Counted from the stretch's first letter, positions 35,240-44,546 are shown. The stretch: 64,000 nucleotides of DNA from JAWXCE01 sp034440495 (GCA_034440495.1 JAWXCE010000034.1:4957-68956); one strand, 5' to 3'. Numbers and translations are program-made. Notes: generated by a model from the letters alone, not told the origin.

Positions 35240-36439
35240 ATGCATTTGCTCGATTTGCGTCTCGAACACATCCCGCTTTTCGACCGGCTCAACGACCGCC
35301 AGCGCTCCTCGGTGCGCGATCTACTTCGTGTTGAGACATATAAGCCGGGCGCCGTCGTCCGCGAGGAAGGCGCGCACAATCCGGGCAGCATTTTCATCAT
35401 CGTGCACGGTGAGGCGGCGCTCATCAAAAGCGGGCGCTCGGCGGCAGACGATTCCGTCATCGAGTATATGGTAGGCGTTCGCGGGCCAAACGAGATTTTC
35501 GGCGCCATGTCGGTGCTAGACGGCCAGCCCGCATCTGTCACAGTCCGCGCGAAAACGCCGCTTACCATCGCCGTGCTCGACCTTGCCCGCGACGGCATGA
35601 ACAAGCCCGCGCGCCGCATCCGCAACGCCATTGTCAGCGATCTGCGCCGCCGCCTCGCCGACCGCGCCCGCGCCTCCATCGACGACAAAGTCGCCAGCCT
35701 GCAGCAGGAGGCCGAGTTCGCCCGTTACCGCTACGCGGTCGGCAACATCCTGGTGGCGGCGCTATCCATGCTGTCTGTTTACACGCTGGCCTTGAGCCTT
35801 ATCCCCAGCTTTGAAAACCTGCTAGAGGTCAACTTCGCCGCCAGCCCGTTCATCATCGTGTTTTTCGCGCTGATTTTCTTTCCCGTCATCCGGCGAAGCG
35901 GCTTTCCGCTGGCGTTTTTCGGTATGCGGCTCGACAACTGGCGCTATGCGATGACGTGCGCGCTGGTGGCGTCCGGCATATTCCTGGCGCTGGGCGTGGC
36001 GGTGAAATGGGCGATCATCATGTTCTCGCCATCGCTTTCCGGCATGACAGTGATCTCCTTCGCCGACGTGCAGGTGGCGCAACAGCCCGCCATGATGTCG
36101 CCATGGTACTGGGCGGCGGTGTGCCTATACCTCATCCTCACGCCGCTGCAGGAGTTCGTTGCACGCTGCGGCATCCAGGCGCCGCTCTACGCCTTTCTGG
36201 ACGGCAGCGAGGTGAAGCGCCGCATGATCTCGATTTTCGTCTCGACGCTCGTGTTCTCCTCCGCGCACGCGCATATTAGCCTGGAATTCGCGGCGGCTGC
36301 GTTTCTACCCGGCATCCTGTGGGGCTGGATTTTTGCGCGCACCAACTCCCTGCTGGCGGCGAGCGTGTCGCACTTCATCATCGGCGGCGCAGGCGTGTTC
36401 CTGCTGGGCGTGGAGGAGTTCGTGGCGGTGCTTTCATAG
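35240..36439 (+). CDS. Cyclic-nucleotide-binding domain fused to CPBP (CAAX-protease-like) membrane domain
   Basis: The N-terminal ~125 residues form a CRP-type cNMP-binding beta-barrel (IPLFDRLNDRQRSSVRDLLR, IFIIVHGEAALIKSG, NEIFGAMSVLDGQPASVTVR). A charged helix (~140-170) leads to six to eight transmembrane segments. These contain the CPBP motifs LQEFVARCGIQ, SSAHAHIS and HFIIGGAG. The first motif has QE where the catalytic EE is usual, a variant shared with the CPBP protein at 60073. CPBP proteins are intramembrane glutamic proteases or scaffold proteins. Start at 35240 rather than 35192 because the domain begins there. Control of the membrane domain by a cytosolic ligand is inferred from the fusion. 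Confidence 0.75.
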   Translation: MHLLDLRLEHIPLFDRLNDRQRSSVRDLLRVETYKPGAVVREEGAHNPGSIFIIVHGEAALIKSGRSAADDSVIEYMVGVRGPNEIFGAMSVLDGQPASVTVRAKTPLTIAVLDLARDGMNKPARRIRNAIVSDLRRRLADRARASIDDKVASLQQEAEFARYRYAVGNILVAALSMLSVYTLALSLIPSFENLLEVNFAASPFIIVFFALIFFPVIRRSGFPLAFFGMRLDNWRYAMTCALVASGIFLALGVAVKWAIIMFSPSLSGMTVISFADVQVAQQPAMMSPWYWAAVCLYLILTPLQEFVARCGIQAPLYAFLDGSEVKRRMISIFVSTLVFSSAHAHISLEFAAAAFLPGILWGWIFARTNSLLAASVSHFIIGGAGVFLLGVEEFVAVLS

Positions 36440-36613
36440 GTTACGATTGCAAGCGAAACTCCCTTATTTCCATGGAGGCTCTCACTTGCTTAGACGGAAC
36501 GCATTTAGTTTGACCGCGATCGAAGGCGGCTAGCTGGTCTGGCTTGCCTGGCCAACAACATTGCAACTCAGTGTAAGCTTTGGCGGGCACGGGCATGAAC
36601 GCCGCCCAGGCAA

Positions 36614-36780
36614 CCTCGCGCCGTGCTGCCCAGATGATCTTTCATCAGATACCGCGTCTCGGTGGTCGATTGCGAGCCGATGGTGTCGATGATGACCGCC
36701 ACGCCGACGGTGACGATCTCCAGCGCCCCGCCCGCGATGTAGCGCGTCGTCTTCGTGCCCGTCTCGTGACGTCCACCCGC
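36614..36780 (-). pseudogene. RHS-repeat protein remnant
   Basis: The minus strand reads HETGTKTTRYIAGGALEIVT, then STTETRYLMKDHLGSTARG. RYLxKDHLGST is the hallmark of the RHS repeat-associated core, which normally precedes a polymorphic toxin tip in a protein of over 1000 residues. Only about 55 codons remain, with no start, and the frame is lost on both sides. It lies 90 bases from tRNA-Asn, possibly debris of a lost insertion. Confidence 0.6.
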
Positions 36781-36871
36781 TTGAAGCGGGCCAAGGATAT
36801 GTCCGGCGCATCAACTTATACCGCTGGCGCGGGGTTAATGCGGGGCATGCCGTACGCGATTATAGAGTGAA

Positions 36872-36946
36872 TGGCTCCCCGGGTTGGAATCGAACCAACG
36901 ACCGATCGGTTAACAGCCGATTGCTCTACCGCTGAGCTACCGAGGA
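36872..36946 (-). tRNA. tRNA-Asn(GTT)
   Basis: Minus-strand cloverleaf: acceptor TCCTCGG/CCGGGGA with a G discriminator, D-arm AGCTCAGCGGTAGAGC, anticodon loop CTGTTAA (anticodon GTT), T-arm TTGGTTCGAATCCAA and encoded CCA at 36872-36874. Confidence 0.95.
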
Positions 36947-37135
36947 ACAATGCGTTTGCGCTCAATGACTGAGCCGCTTGAGCCAGAGTTATAACAAGCG
37001 TTCACGCTCTTTGTCAGCCACTTTCTTTCCGCGCCGCCTTTAAAACCGTAACTGTTAAAGCATTTCCGGCGTTTGCGGTTGAAAGGGACGCCGCGCCTGT
37101 CGTATGCCATCCCTACAAGAGACCGGCGCAAGACC

Positions 37136-38317
37136 ATGGCGAAAATCCGTTACAAACAGCGCATCCATAAGAATAAATTATCTGCGCGCTCTCTGCGCTA
37201 CGCTGCTGCCGATCAGATGGTGCGGCTGTTTCCTGCCCTGCGCGAGCGCTGGATGTTTCCTGTGGATGCAGTTCCGATGGCCGAGGCGGCCGTCAGCGCG
37301 GCCGCATTCGACACGCTTGTGATCGACGCCCAACCGCCCGCGCCTATCGCCCGTCTGGTAAAACGGCCCACGCCGTTAAAAAGCGTTCAAAAAGTCTACA
37401 CATTCCATGATGCGACGGTCATCGGCCAGTCCGGCGCGCTGATTCAGCATGGAAAGCTGCTTGCGGTGCGGCCCAATCCAAACTGGGCCGTTTCCCTCCG
37501 CCCGCGCAACTATGCGCGCCGCAATTTACAGCCCGGCGTACTGCATTATCTGCTGATGCCGCCCGTGCCAGCAATCGGGCATGTGTTTCACTGGCTTTTC
37601 GATTACGTGACGCCGTTCATGACATGGCTGGAGGAGCGCACGGATCGCGAGCCGGTGCAGCCCATCGTGAACGGCAAGCTTACCGAATTCCAGCGCCGCA
37701 CGCTCGATTTTCTGGTCGCACATTACGGACTGTTGGCGCCTGTTGGCGTGAGCGCCGATGAAGCGGCTTTTGCCCCTCGCATCGCCACGTCCGTGCTGGA
37801 GCCGTTCGCCCCGCGCGCTATGCAGGCGCCCGCAGGCCTGAAAGCGCTGGCAGCTCTGGGAAGGCATCTCAGTTGGGACAAAGTCGACACAAGCGCGAGA
37901 CGGCGCCTTTATATCAGCCGCAATGACGCCAAGCTACGCCGCGTGGCGAATGAGGCGGAGCTTGGCCCCATGCTCACGGCGCATGGATTTGAAAGTATCA
38001 TCCTTAAGAGCATGCCCATCGCCGATCAGGTGCGCCTATTTATAGAAGCGGAAGCCGTTATAGCGCCGCACGGCGCCGGGCTGGCGCACATTGCCTGGAT
38101 GCGCGCCGGAGCCAAGGTCACAGAGTTCTTCCCCGCCGCCACCGGTCCCTACGGCGCGCCGAATAACGCGACCGCGAACTTTTGGATCATCTCGAACCAG
38201 CAGGGTCTGGACTATGCGGCGTATGAAGCCGCCCCACAAACCAGTCGGCACGATTTATTCCAAATACCGCTGGACTTAATGGCGTTAGTGCTAAAACAAC
38301 ATTTCGCGCCGTTATAG
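37136..38317 (+). CDS. GT61-family (DUF563) glycosyltransferase
   Basis: This 393-residue glycosyltransferase is probably involved in a surface glycan. The C-terminal half has the DUF563/GT61 pattern RRRLYISRNDAKLRRVANEA, then MPIADQVRLFIEAEAVIAPH and GAGLAHIAWMRAGAKVTEFF. The N-terminal half is less conserved, with an aromatic stretch (VFHWLFDYVTPFMTWLEE). No signal peptide. ATG at 37136 is used, since the upstream extension overlaps the tRNA promoter side. The donor and acceptor are not predictable. Confidence 0.85.
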   Translation: MAKIRYKQRIHKNKLSARSLRYAAADQMVRLFPALRERWMFPVDAVPMAEAAVSAAAFDTLVIDAQPPAPIARLVKRPTPLKSVQKVYTFHDATVIGQSGALIQHGKLLAVRPNPNWAVSLRPRNYARRNLQPGVLHYLLMPPVPAIGHVFHWLFDYVTPFMTWLEERTDREPVQPIVNGKLTEFQRRTLDFLVAHYGLLAPVGVSADEAAFAPRIATSVLEPFAPRAMQAPAGLKALAALGRHLSWDKVDTSARRRLYISRNDAKLRRVANEAELGPMLTAHGFESIILKSMPIADQVRLFIEAEAVIAPHGAGLAHIAWMRAGAKVTEFFPAATGPYGAPNNATANFWIISNQQGLDYAAYEAAPQTSRHDLFQIPLDLMALVLKQHFAPL

Positions 38318-38407
38318 AATAATCATCACAATTCTTTGCGTTTTTACACCGATGATGGAACGCCCACCGCTGTCCAGCGATTGCTTTTCCTAACCAAAGG
38401 AGAACCA

Positions 38408-38557
38408 ATGCCCGATACTAAAGGCAAAGGCAGCACCGCTGCGAAAAAGGCTAATGCGATAGCCGAGAAGGAAGGCGTCGATAACCCGCGCAAGTCATCC
38501 GCCGCGCAAGCCGAATTAGGCAAGAAGGGCGGCAAGAAAGCCGCCGCGAAACATTAG
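38408..38557 (+). CDS. Small basic KGG-like protein
   Basis: This 49-residue protein has a strong ribosome site (AAAGGAGAACC) before ATG at 38408. The sequence is Lys/Ala-rich, ending AELGKKGGKKAAAKH, with a GKKGGKK motif of the stress-protein (KGG/GsiB-like) type. Its composition also recalls histone-H1-like or small acid-soluble-like DNA binders. It sits 49 bases upstream of the photoproduct-lyase-like gene on the same strand. A DNA-associated role is only suggested by the charge and the neighbour. Confidence 0.6.
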   Translation: MPDTKGKGSTAAKKANAIAEKEGVDNPRKSSAAQAELGKKGGKKAAAKH

Positions 38558-38606
38558 CGAAACTCTAACCGCCGCGCAGTCCTTAGCCAGCGGCAACAGG
38601 CAAAGG

Positions 38607-39656
38607 TTGTGGAAACCCCGGCGTGTTTTGATTACGCGCTCTGCTTTGGGGTGGGCGCATGGGCGCTCGATAGCAGAGCGCGCGGCGGCGTTGGGCATCC
38701 CGGTGATCGAGCTTGCCTCCGACCAGGTTACGCCCGCGCTACAGGACGGCCCCCGTGGCGGTTATGCCGACGCCAAGGCGACCCTTGCAATTATTGCGGC
38801 GTCGCCATCGCGGCGTAAGCTGCAACCGATAGCGCCGAGCGCCGACTGGCGAGTCGATCTGGCGGAAGGGTGTCCTGCGCATTGCAGCTACTGCTACCTC
38901 GCCGGTTCGCTAAAAGGCCCACCCATAACCCGCGTCTACGCCAATTTACCGGAGATACTCGCCGAACTTCCGAACTATGTAGGCCAGGGCAAAGTGACGT
39001 CCCGTTCTACGGCGCGCGCACATGAAGGTACGACGTTTGAAGCATCTTGCTATACCGACCCTTTAGGCATTGAACATCTCACCGGCTCTTTGTCCGCGAT
39101 AATCTCTCATTTTGGGGCTTGGGATGCCGAGGTTCAGTTACGCTTTACGACCAAGTTCGACGCCGTAGAACCGCTGCTCGGTATTGCCCACAACGGACGG
39201 ACTCGAATGCGCGCATCCATCAATCCGGCTGCCTATGCGCGTTTTGAGGGCGGCACTAGTCTAGTGGCGCAACGGCTTACCGCATTGCGGCGCATGGCGC
39301 AGGCTGGATACCGTATCGGGCTGACCATTGCGCCTATCATAGCGGCGGAAGGCTGGCGTGAAGCTTACAGCGCTCTAATCGCCGATGTGGCGCTTGCTTT
39401 ATCTGGAGTACCTGATCCCGATTTGACTGTCGAACTCATCACTCACCGCTTTTCAGCCAACTCGAAAACGGTGCTTGAGTCTTGGTATCCAGGTTCGAGT
39501 CTCGACATGGGAAGCGAAGGCCGGTCTGAAAAACGAAGCAAATTCGGTTCTGTCAAGCACGTCTACGACGCACCAATCATGAAAACTCTAAAAACGTTTT
39601 TTGAAGCAGAAATTGCTTCCCGTTTGCCAATGGCCCAAATTTTATATTGGACTTGA
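38607..39656 (+). CDS. Spore photoproduct lyase-like radical SAM protein
   Basis: This 349-residue radical SAM enzyme has the [4Fe-4S] cluster motif CPAHCSYCYL (CxxxCxxC, residues ~91-100) in the context WRVDLAEGCPAHCSYCYLAG, as in SplB. Further SplB-like parts are FEASCYTDPLGIEHLTGSLS, QLRFTTKFDAVEPLLG and TRMRASINPAAYARFEGGTS. SplB repairs the 5-thyminyl-5,6-dihydrothymine lesion. Related proteins occur in non-spore-forming alphaproteobacteria with unknown roles. Start codon is TTG in this reading, preceded by AGGCAAAGG. Lesion repair here is inferred from the family. Confidence 0.8.
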   Translation: MWKPRRVLITRSALGWAHGRSIAERAAALGIPVIELASDQVTPALQDGPRGGYADAKATLAIIAASPSRRKLQPIAPSADWRVDLAEGCPAHCSYCYLAGSLKGPPITRVYANLPEILAELPNYVGQGKVTSRSTARAHEGTTFEASCYTDPLGIEHLTGSLSAIISHFGAWDAEVQLRFTTKFDAVEPLLGIAHNGRTRMRASINPAAYARFEGGTSLVAQRLTALRRMAQAGYRIGLTIAPIIAAEGWREAYSALIADVALALSGVPDPDLTVELITHRFSANSKTVLESWYPGSSLDMGSEGRSEKRSKFGSVKHVYDAPIMKTLKTFFEAEIASRLPMAQILYWT

Positions 39657-39754
39657 TAAGCTAACAAAAAACACTGGTAAGTTTAAAACCGTACAGTATT
39701 CCAAACTCCGGCCGAAGCTTATCCGCCTCGAACCGGAACTGTGACATAAGCTTA

Positions 39755-40075
39755 TCAGAAGCGGTTGCGGCCGCCATCAGGCCGGTAACCGATGCAGGCG
39801 TCACGCACACGGATGTCGTCACCGACCAAGCGGCAGGCGCGTTCTTTAACCGATGGGTTTTGGCGGACGGCTTGAGCCGAAACCTTCATACCATATTCTT
39901 GGGCCACGAAGGCGACATTGGCGTCAGCGCAATAGGGCGTTGATATTTTGCCCTGCCCGCGAACGATCTGAAAGTTACCATCGCACTGAATTGCAGCGTT
40001 TGCAGGTGAGTTTGCAGCAAACATGGCTACCGCCGCCAGACAGGCAACCGGCAAAAGCTGTTTATAAAAAATCAC
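39755..40075 (-). CDS. Small secreted protein, conserved in Rhizobiales, unknown function
   Basis: This 106-residue product has a signal peptide (cleavage near ANA-AIQC, residue ~28). The mature part has four Cys (IQCDGNFQIVRGQGKISTPY, C at YCADANV, ACRLVGDD, DACIGYRP), fitting two disulfides. No enzyme motif. It resembles YARHG-like or other small periplasmic proteins of the order in general shape only. Its promoter lies next to tRNA-Cys. Confidence 0.6.
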   Translation of the reverse strand: MIFYKQLLPVACLAAVAMFAANSPANAAIQCDGNFQIVRGQGKISTPYCADANVAFVAQEYGMKVSAQAVRQNPSVKERACRLVGDDIRVRDACIGYRPDGGRNRF

Positions 40076-40180
40076 AGAAGCGCTCCACTCTATTAAGGAT
40101 TGAGGTGCATTAGAAACGTCTCATACGCGCAAAGGTCACACAACTAACTTTGGTGTGACGAAACATTGAAAAAATGTGAA

Positions 40181-40254
40181 TGGAGGCCTCGCCCGGAATC
40201 GAACCGGGGTGCGCGGATTTGCAATCCGATGCGTCACCACTCCGCCACGAGGCC
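40181..40254 (-). tRNA. tRNA-Cys(GCA)
   Basis: Minus-strand cloverleaf: acceptor GGCCTCG/CGAGGCC, D-arm GGCGGAGTGGTGACGC, anticodon loop TTGCAAA (anticodon GCA), T-arm CCCCGGTTCGATTCCGGG and encoded CCA at 40181-40183. Confidence 0.95.
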
Positions 40255-40379
40255 CCTTAAGGAACTCATAGCACGGCTTAATCCATTTTGAAAATATGTT
40301 TGAATGCGACGCCCCGCCTCTAGCGGCTTAACGGCGCGTGCGCTAAACCGGGAAATGCTTCGAGGCTTGGAGGAACGTC

Positions 40380-41051
40380 ATGGCGAATTATGCCGCACAG
40401 CGGGAAACGATGGTCGCCTCGCAGCTTCGCCCAAACCGGGTCACGTCTTCAGACGTGTTGCGGGCGTTCGCCACGACGTCGCGTGAGGCGTTTCTGCCGA
40501 ACGCGCTAAAGCCTCTTGCTTATATGGACGATCATCTATTGCTCAGTCCCGCATTTGTGGATGCTCCTGGGCGTTACTGTCTATCTCCGATGATGCAGGC
40601 GTGGCTGTTGCAAGCGGTGCGCATCACGAAGTCGGACGCGGCTCTGGATGTCGGTTGCGGTTGCGGCGTATCGGCCGCGCTGCTCGCCGCGTTGGCAAAC
40701 CGCGTGGATGCGTTGGAAGAAAATGAAACTCTGGCGACGTTTGCAAAAAGCGCGCTAGCCGATCAAGGGGTGACCGGCGCCTCTGTCCGTATAGCGCCTC
40801 TTACTGGTAACGGTCTGTTCGGCGGGCCTTATAACGTGATTATCGTCAATGGCGGCGTGCCGCAGCCGCCCGAGAAGCTTTTTGAGCTTTTGGCCGATGA
40901 TGGAAGGCTTGCCTGCGTTATCACACGGCCAGACGAAAATCGTCTTGTTGTGTTTGAGAAGACAAACAAGGTGATGCGGCGGAGCGTTGTTTGGGATGCG
41001 TCCGCGCCACCTCTGACCGGATTTGCGGAAAAATCCGGATTTCTATTTTAA
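40380..41051 (+). CDS. Protein-L-isoaspartate O-methyltransferase family protein
   Basis: This 223-residue protein of the PCMT fold starts YAAQRETMVASQLRPNRVTS. The SAM-binding motif is ALDVGCGCGVSAALLAAL. The normal GxGxGYxxA pattern is changed to GCGCG. The C-terminal sheet motifs are VIIVNGGVPQPPEKLFELLA and DDGRLACVI. It resembles the alphaproteobacterial branch next to tolC, whose repair activity is not proven. ATG at 40380 is preceded by GGAGGAACG. Followed on the same strand by tolC after 190 bases. Confidence 0.85.
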   Translation: MANYAAQRETMVASQLRPNRVTSSDVLRAFATTSREAFLPNALKPLAYMDDHLLLSPAFVDAPGRYCLSPMMQAWLLQAVRITKSDAALDVGCGCGVSAALLAALANRVDALEENETLATFAKSALADQGVTGASVRIAPLTGNGLFGGPYNVIIVNGGVPQPPEKLFELLADDGRLACVITRPDENRLVVFEKTNKVMRRSVVWDASAPPLTGFAEKSGFLF

Positions 41052-41241
41052 CGCGCGTCAAGGTCGCGGCAAAAGTGCAACGCATTGGATACAAAACAGT
41101 CCGTTAGCGCCTGCCAGGCTTCCTTGTGACGCTCTGAGCCGCTAAGTTCACGTCGAATGTTTGGGGTGGTGCGTAATTCTAGCGCCATGCGGCCAAAACG
41201 AAGCCTGTTTTGCGCGTATAAAAATTAGGACTTGTGCAGAA

Positions 41242-42714
41242 ATGAAGGTTTCGACCCGCTCAGGATTGACACGTCCCGCTCTCTATGGCGTGGCGCTTGC
41301 TATGGCGCTTTTGCTGCCTGCTTCCGTGCTTGCAGATTCCCTGAAGAATGCTCTTGCCTCCTCATATCTTTTTAATCCAACACTCAAGGCGAAGCGTTCG
41401 GAGCTGCGCTCGAACGATGAAGAAGTTCCGATCGCCAAATCTGGTTTTCGCCCAAGAATCACAGGCACAATCGAAAACTCGTTTACGGATCAAACGACTC
41501 GCCCCGACTCGCCAGGCACAGGAACAAACTATCCAAAGAACTACTCCATCGGAATAACGCAGCCGATCTTTCGCGGATTCCGGACGGTAAACGCTGTGAG
41601 AGGGGCAGAGGCGATCGTTGAGGCCTCACGCGAGAACCTGCGGAGCGTTGAACAGAACGTATTACTGAACGCCGTTACAGCATATATGGATGTGTTTCGC
41701 GACGAAGCTACTTTGCAGCTTCAACTGAACAATCAGCGGGTTTTAACGGAACAGCTCCGCGCCGCTAAAGACCGCTTTGAAGTCGGCGAAGTTACGCGCA
41801 CGGACGTGGCGCAAGCACAAGCCCGTCAAAGTGGCGCCGTGTCGCAAGTTAGCGCCGCTAGAGCGAACCTAGCCCTCAGCCGCTCGTCTTACCAGCGTTT
41901 GATTGGATCGATGCCGTCTGGCGTCTCTGATCCGGGAGCGCCTTTGAAAATGATACCCCGCAGCCAGGAAGAGGCGGTTCGCATTGGCGAAGGTGAAAAC
42001 CCTTTTATCCTGGAAGCTCTGTTCCGTGAACGCTCGGGCGAGCACCTGGTTCGTCAGATTAAGGGAGAGTTGCTTCCTGAGCTAAACGTTGAAGCAAGCT
42101 ACACGAAAGGCATCGACCCGTCCAAAAACACGGAGGAGTCCGACAACACTATTGTTACCGGTAGGCTAACTGTACCGATTTATCAGGCAGGTGAAGTCTC
42201 CGCCCGTATCCGGCAAGCCAAAGAAACTCAATCTCAGTTCCGCCAACTCATTGACGAGGCCCGCGAACAGGTGCGTGCTGACGTTATCTCTAACTGGGGA
42301 CAATACATATCATCACGCGCTCAGATCGAGTCAGCGCGCGCTCAGGTGGAGGCTAACCGAATCGCCCTAGCTGGTGTCCGGGAGGAAGAAAAAGTTGGTC
42401 AGCGCACCCTTCTTGACGTTTTGGACGCCGAGCAAGAACTATTGAATTCGGAAGTTGCCCTTGTTTCCACAAAACGTGACTATGTAGTCGCAGCTTACGC
42501 GCTTTTATCTTCGATTGGGCGCCTTTCGGCCAGCGAGCTTGGGCTTTCTGTCCAACTTTACGACGCAACGCAAAATTATCGCCGTGTGCGGAATAAAGCT
42601 TACGGTTGGAGTACATCGGTTGAAGCTATGGAAGATCCTCAGGTTGCCCCTGTCACCGCACCGGGCGTTACACCGGGTCAGCGTTACGGCGATGGGCCTG
42701 CTTACACGCGCTAA
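41242..42714 (+). CDS. tolC: TolC-family outer membrane efflux protein
   Basis: This 490-residue outer membrane channel is used by tripartite efflux pumps and type I secretion. A signal peptide (ALAMALLLPASVLADSLKNA) is followed by repeated alpha-helical hairpin parts typical of TolC: YSIGITQPIFRGFRTVNAVR in the first half and TVPIYQAGEVSARIRQAKET in the second. The C-terminal tail is Pro/Gly-rich. ATG at 41242 is chosen because it leads straight into the signal peptide. It follows pcm and precedes popZ and valS, an order common in Rhizobiales. Confidence 0.9.
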   Translation: MKVSTRSGLTRPALYGVALAMALLLPASVLADSLKNALASSYLFNPTLKAKRSELRSNDEEVPIAKSGFRPRITGTIENSFTDQTTRPDSPGTGTNYPKNYSIGITQPIFRGFRTVNAVRGAEAIVEASRENLRSVEQNVLLNAVTAYMDVFRDEATLQLQLNNQRVLTEQLRAAKDRFEVGEVTRTDVAQAQARQSGAVSQVSAARANLALSRSSYQRLIGSMPSGVSDPGAPLKMIPRSQEEAVRIGEGENPFILEALFRERSGEHLVRQIKGELLPELNVEASYTKGIDPSKNTEESDNTIVTGRLTVPIYQAGEVSARIRQAKETQSQFRQLIDEAREQVRADVISNWGQYISSRAQIESARAQVEANRIALAGVREEEKVGQRTLLDVLDAEQELLNSEVALVSTKRDYVVAAYALLSSIGRLSASELGLSVQLYDATQNYRRVRNKAYGWSTSVEAMEDPQVAPVTAPGVTPGQRYGDGPAYTR

Positions 42715-42977
42715 ATATTTTCCATTGGCTCAACCAATTTTCTCCTTGGGCTATATGGGCATTAGCTCCCCAACAAGCGTCTCGGAATGACCTCAATAAC
42801 GACTTGCGAGATTGTGACCCTGGCCTACACAAAGGCTTTTATGACATTCTGCTTTAAACAGCGCTGGGAGCGCTTCAAGCGCACGTGGTTTGAGGTTGCA
42901 GCCCATACCTTGAGCGGTTAGTCATGAAGGTGCGGACACATTGACTAGAACGCTTCTGCGCCGATGCGGAGACTAAG

Positions 42978-44546
42978 ATGAAAAATGCCGATCAAGCCCG
43001 TGACGACAGCATGGAGGAAATCCTTGCATCGATCCGGAAGATTATTGCAGACGACGAAGCAGGCGGCGTTGCCCTGGACCCGCGCTCCCCTGTCGGAGCT
43101 CCCACGAGTCTTGAGGTTGGGAATCTGGAAGCGGCTTTTGTAGGTGAGCCGTTTTTTGACCTCGGCAAATCCGCGACACAGCACGAGGTTCTTTCTAAAA
43201 CGCAACCACAGTTCCCTGCGGCCGAGGATATCATGGATCTGAGCGAGGATTTTCTCGTTGCCGAAGGTGAATTCGACAACCCGTTTCTCGCGCCCTCCCC
43301 TTTTCAGACCGAAACGCGCAGAAATGCGCCTGAGCCGACGCTGCGCATCGAGCCTAATCTCTCCTCTTCGGCGCATGAACGCAGTTTTACGCCGTCTCCC
43401 ATTCTTGGGGCGCCATCTGAGCAGTCACGCAATGTCCCCGAGGCTGAAGCGCCAGCCGACGAACGTCGTTTATGGGACGGTCAGCCACCGACACCGTTGA
43501 GGGCGCAAAGAACGGAGATGGAACCGCTACAAAGCCGTGTTGCTTCGTTTGAAAAGCTAGCGCCAGACTCGTTTCAATCCACTCCGGCGCCACAGCCTGC
43601 GCCAGCATTTTCAAACGGCGCTTCTGGCTCTGATTTCCGCGCGAAACCTATCGACCAAACTCCCTTACGTCCGCCATCGCGCCAGGGTTGGGCTGGCCCC
43701 CGTGAAATAAGCCGCGACTCAACGCCAGGTTTTGAACCGCGCCCCCGAGCCGCGTCTGGCCTCGAAGAGAATTCTGGCGAACCATTCTGGGCGCAGCCAG
43801 ACCTAGATACCAATGCTCTGACTATAGCTCTGCACACGCAAGCTCCACGGAAACAACAAGCGCCAGCCACAAAAGAGCCAATGTTGCAAATGGCGCCCGC
43901 GCCAGCCGCGCCGGTGGAAAACATTCCGGCGCCGCCCCCCTTGCAGTCACGCTTGTCAGCGCCGGTTACACAGTCCGGTCTTGCTACCGTTTCAATGCCG
44001 CACTTGCCCGATTCGCTTTCCAACGGCCCAATCTCGTCGATCTCTGCGGACGGTGAAGCGGGTGGCCACCCTCAATATTTCCAGGCTATGGCCGAGGAGC
44101 TTGTGCGCGCCACCGTTCACGGACTGGGCGATCGAGAACTTACCCAGATAGGTCAAAAGGCCTTAACCGGGGCGCAACGTACCGAACTTAGAACAATTGC
44201 GGAGTCATTTGCCGAAACGACGTCTAACTCCGCATTTATGAACGAGCCGTCGCCGCTGAATGAGGAAAGCGCCGAAAACGCGGCGCTGTACGCCGTGCCG
44301 GAGGAACAGCTAAATTCACCGCAGGCGCCGGCGACAACGGTCCACCTCTCGAAAGCCGCCATAACGCCCTCACAAGCATCAGAGACCTTGCAAGCTATGC
44401 CGAATGCGCAAAAATCCTTCGAGGATGGCTTCAAAGAGCTGTTGAAACCCATGCTCACGGACTGGCTGAACGAAAATATGCCCCGGCTTCTAGAAAGCGG
44501 TATTCAGCAGGAAATGGAGCGGCGTTCAGTGCTGAAACGCACTTGA
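42978..44546 (+). CDS. popZ: PopZ/DUF2497 family polar organizing protein
   Basis: This 522-residue polar scaffold protein starts with the conserved helix SMEEILASIRKIIADDE and ends with the conserved C-terminal domain FEDGFKELLKPMLTDWLNEN, MPRLLESGIQQEMERR. The ~420 residues between are rich in Pro, Ala, Glu and Gln and poorly ordered. In Caulobacter PopZ (177 residues) these ends bind ParB and assemble the polar network, and Rhizobiales members have a much longer disordered middle. It lies directly upstream of valS, as in other members of the order. Confidence 0.85.
   Translation: MKNADQARDDSMEEILASIRKIIADDEAGGVALDPRSPVGAPTSLEVGNLEAAFVGEPFFDLGKSATQHEVLSKTQPQFPAAEDIMDLSEDFLVAEGEFDNPFLAPSPFQTETRRNAPEPTLRIEPNLSSSAHERSFTPSPILGAPSEQSRNVPEAEAPADERRLWDGQPPTPLRAQRTEMEPLQSRVASFEKLAPDSFQSTPAPQPAPAFSNGASGSDFRAKPIDQTPLRPPSRQGWAGPREISRDSTPGFEPRPRAASGLEENSGEPFWAQPDLDTNALTIALHTQAPRKQQAPATKEPMLQMAPAPAAPVENIPAPPPLQSRLSAPVTQSGLATVSMPHLPDSLSNGPISSISADGEAGGHPQYFQAMAEELVRATVHGLGDRELTQIGQKALTGAQRTELRTIAESFAETTSNSAFMNEPSPLNEESAENAALYAVPEEQLNSPQAPATTVHLSKAAITPSQASETLQAMPNAQKSFEDGFKELLKPMLTDWLNENMPRLLESGIQQEMERRSVLKRT

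Noticed and set aside
36530..36870. Plus- and minus-strand frames of 94-96 codons around the RHS stump
   Set aside because: They are shadow frames of the RHS remnant, without start signals or family character.
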